Shown: piece after piece, positions 6,318-6,688 of the stretch
Position numbering within the stretch: position 1 is the stretch's first letter
Layout: the number at the start of each line of letters is the position of its first letter
From: Acidobacteriota bacterium
GTDB lineage: Bacteria; Acidobacteriota; Vicinamibacteria; Vicinamibacterales; UBA8438
NCBI GenBank assembly: GCA_012963185.1
Contig: DTWD01000016.1
Span: 1-6,688, forward strand
Direction: 5' to 3'
DNA: 6,688 bases
Translations under genes and position numbers: made by a program
The notes under the pieces: model-generated
What the model was told of the DNA's origin: nothing
The model's input: the letters and a program-made list of their open reading frames with translations, nothing else
Databases searched by the model: none

Positions 6318-6688
6318 TTGCCGAGATATCAACGTGCAGCACTATTCTGCGCTGGCCTGTTTCTCCCACTCGCAGTCACGCTGACAGGACAAACCCCTAC
6401 ATCCGTATGGGATGCGATCTACACGACGAGTCAAGCCTCTACCGGTGCCGGCCTGTACGAGGCGGCCTGCGCTGACTGCCACGGACCCGAACTTGAAGGA
6501 GGAGAAACCGCACCGGCCTTAGCTGGTCCGGATTTCCGCTGGGCTTGGAATGGCCTCTCTGTCGGAGACCTGTTCGAACGCATACGCATTTCGATGCCGG
6601 AAGGACGCCCACGAAGCATGACGCGGGTCGAAAAGGCCGCAGTTCTTGCGTTTATGTTTTCTGAAAATGGATTTCCGTCAGGAAACGG
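6318..6688 (+). CDS. Exported c-type cytochrome, 3' end beyond window
   Basis: The visible 123 residues begin with a signal peptide (PRYQR, then hydrophobic AALFCAGLFLPLAVTLTG, likely cleavage near Gly24 or Gln25). A cytochrome c domain follows. The haem attachment site is C51-A-D-C54-H55, then G-ELEGGETAPALAGPDF (56-73), WNGLSVGDLFERIR (77-90) and Met93-Pro94 as the probable second axial ligand. The last visible stretch, LAFMFSENGFPSGN, is the C-terminal helix of a single-haem domain. The protein may end soon after or continue into another domain, for example a dehydrogenase, which the window cannot show. It is expected in the periplasm as an electron carrier. TTG 6318 is the only reasonable start: there is an in-frame stop at 6249 and no ATG or GTG between. 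No Shine-Dalgarno is visible. A 126-bp gap separates it from the operon upstream, so it is probably its own unit. Confidence 0.85.
   Translation, partial: MPRYQRAALFCAGLFLPLAVTLTGQTPTSVWDAIYTTSQASTGAGLYEAACADCHGPELEGGETAPALAGPDFRWAWNGLSVGDLFERIRISMPEGRPRSMTRVEKAAVLAFMFSENGFPSGN

Noticed and set aside
6431..6619. Open frame on the minus strand opposite the cytochrome gene
   Set aside because: The plus-strand frame has a signal peptide, CxxCH and conserved cytochrome motifs; the minus frame has none.

Overview
The window reads as a piece of a bacterial chromosome with moderate GC and very tight gene packing. It holds seven genes: one partial gene on the minus strand at the left edge and six on the plus strand, the last cut by the right edge. 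The exported c-type cytochrome on the right (CADCHG haem site, a 'WNGLSVGDLFERIR' stretch and a Met-Pro haem ligand) and the P1 peptidase/CstA content resemble what I know from Acidobacteriota, perhaps Vicinamibacteria. That placement is a weak inference from protein style only. Nothing indicates a phage, plasmid, IS element, CRISPR array or RNA gene.

Layout. Minus strand 361 to 1: the start of a DUF2784-type membrane protein whose tail past the conserved domain looks unusual. A gap of about 100 bp (362-460) separates it from the divergent plus-strand genes. Plus strand 461-1510: a P1-family (DmpA/S58-like) self-processing aminopeptidase with an apparent signal peptide. 1524-3218: a 564-residue CstA-family transporter. 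3243-3503: an 86-residue protein ending in Cys-Cys-stop, which I recognise as the 'cory-CC-star' type. 3481-4500: an ArsA/GET3-family ATPase that overlaps the small gene by 23 nt. 4497-6191: a second 564-residue CstA-family transporter that overlaps the ATPase gene by the 4-nt ATGA junction. 6192-6317: a short spacer with a hairpin, a near-perfect 20-bp dyad and a possible -10 box. 6318-6688: an exported c-type cytochrome, truncated by the window end.

How the genes fit together. The five genes from 461 to 6191 have gaps of 13 and 24 nt and then overlaps of 23 and 4 nt, so they look like one operon. The exported peptidase could release amino acids or small peptides in the periplasm. CstA-family proteins are known importers of peptides or pyruvate. 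The centre of interest is the small CC-terminal protein plus ArsA-like ATPase placed exactly between two CstA paralogues. ArsA-family ATPases classically act on a membrane partner (ArsA with ArsB) or deliver tail-anchored membrane proteins (GET3). The arrangement therefore suggests an ATPase that energises, gates or assembles CstA carriers. The ATPase has only one cysteine in its sequence, which argues against a classical arsenite pump subunit. This functional link is an inference from context and is the best candidate here for a poorly described system.
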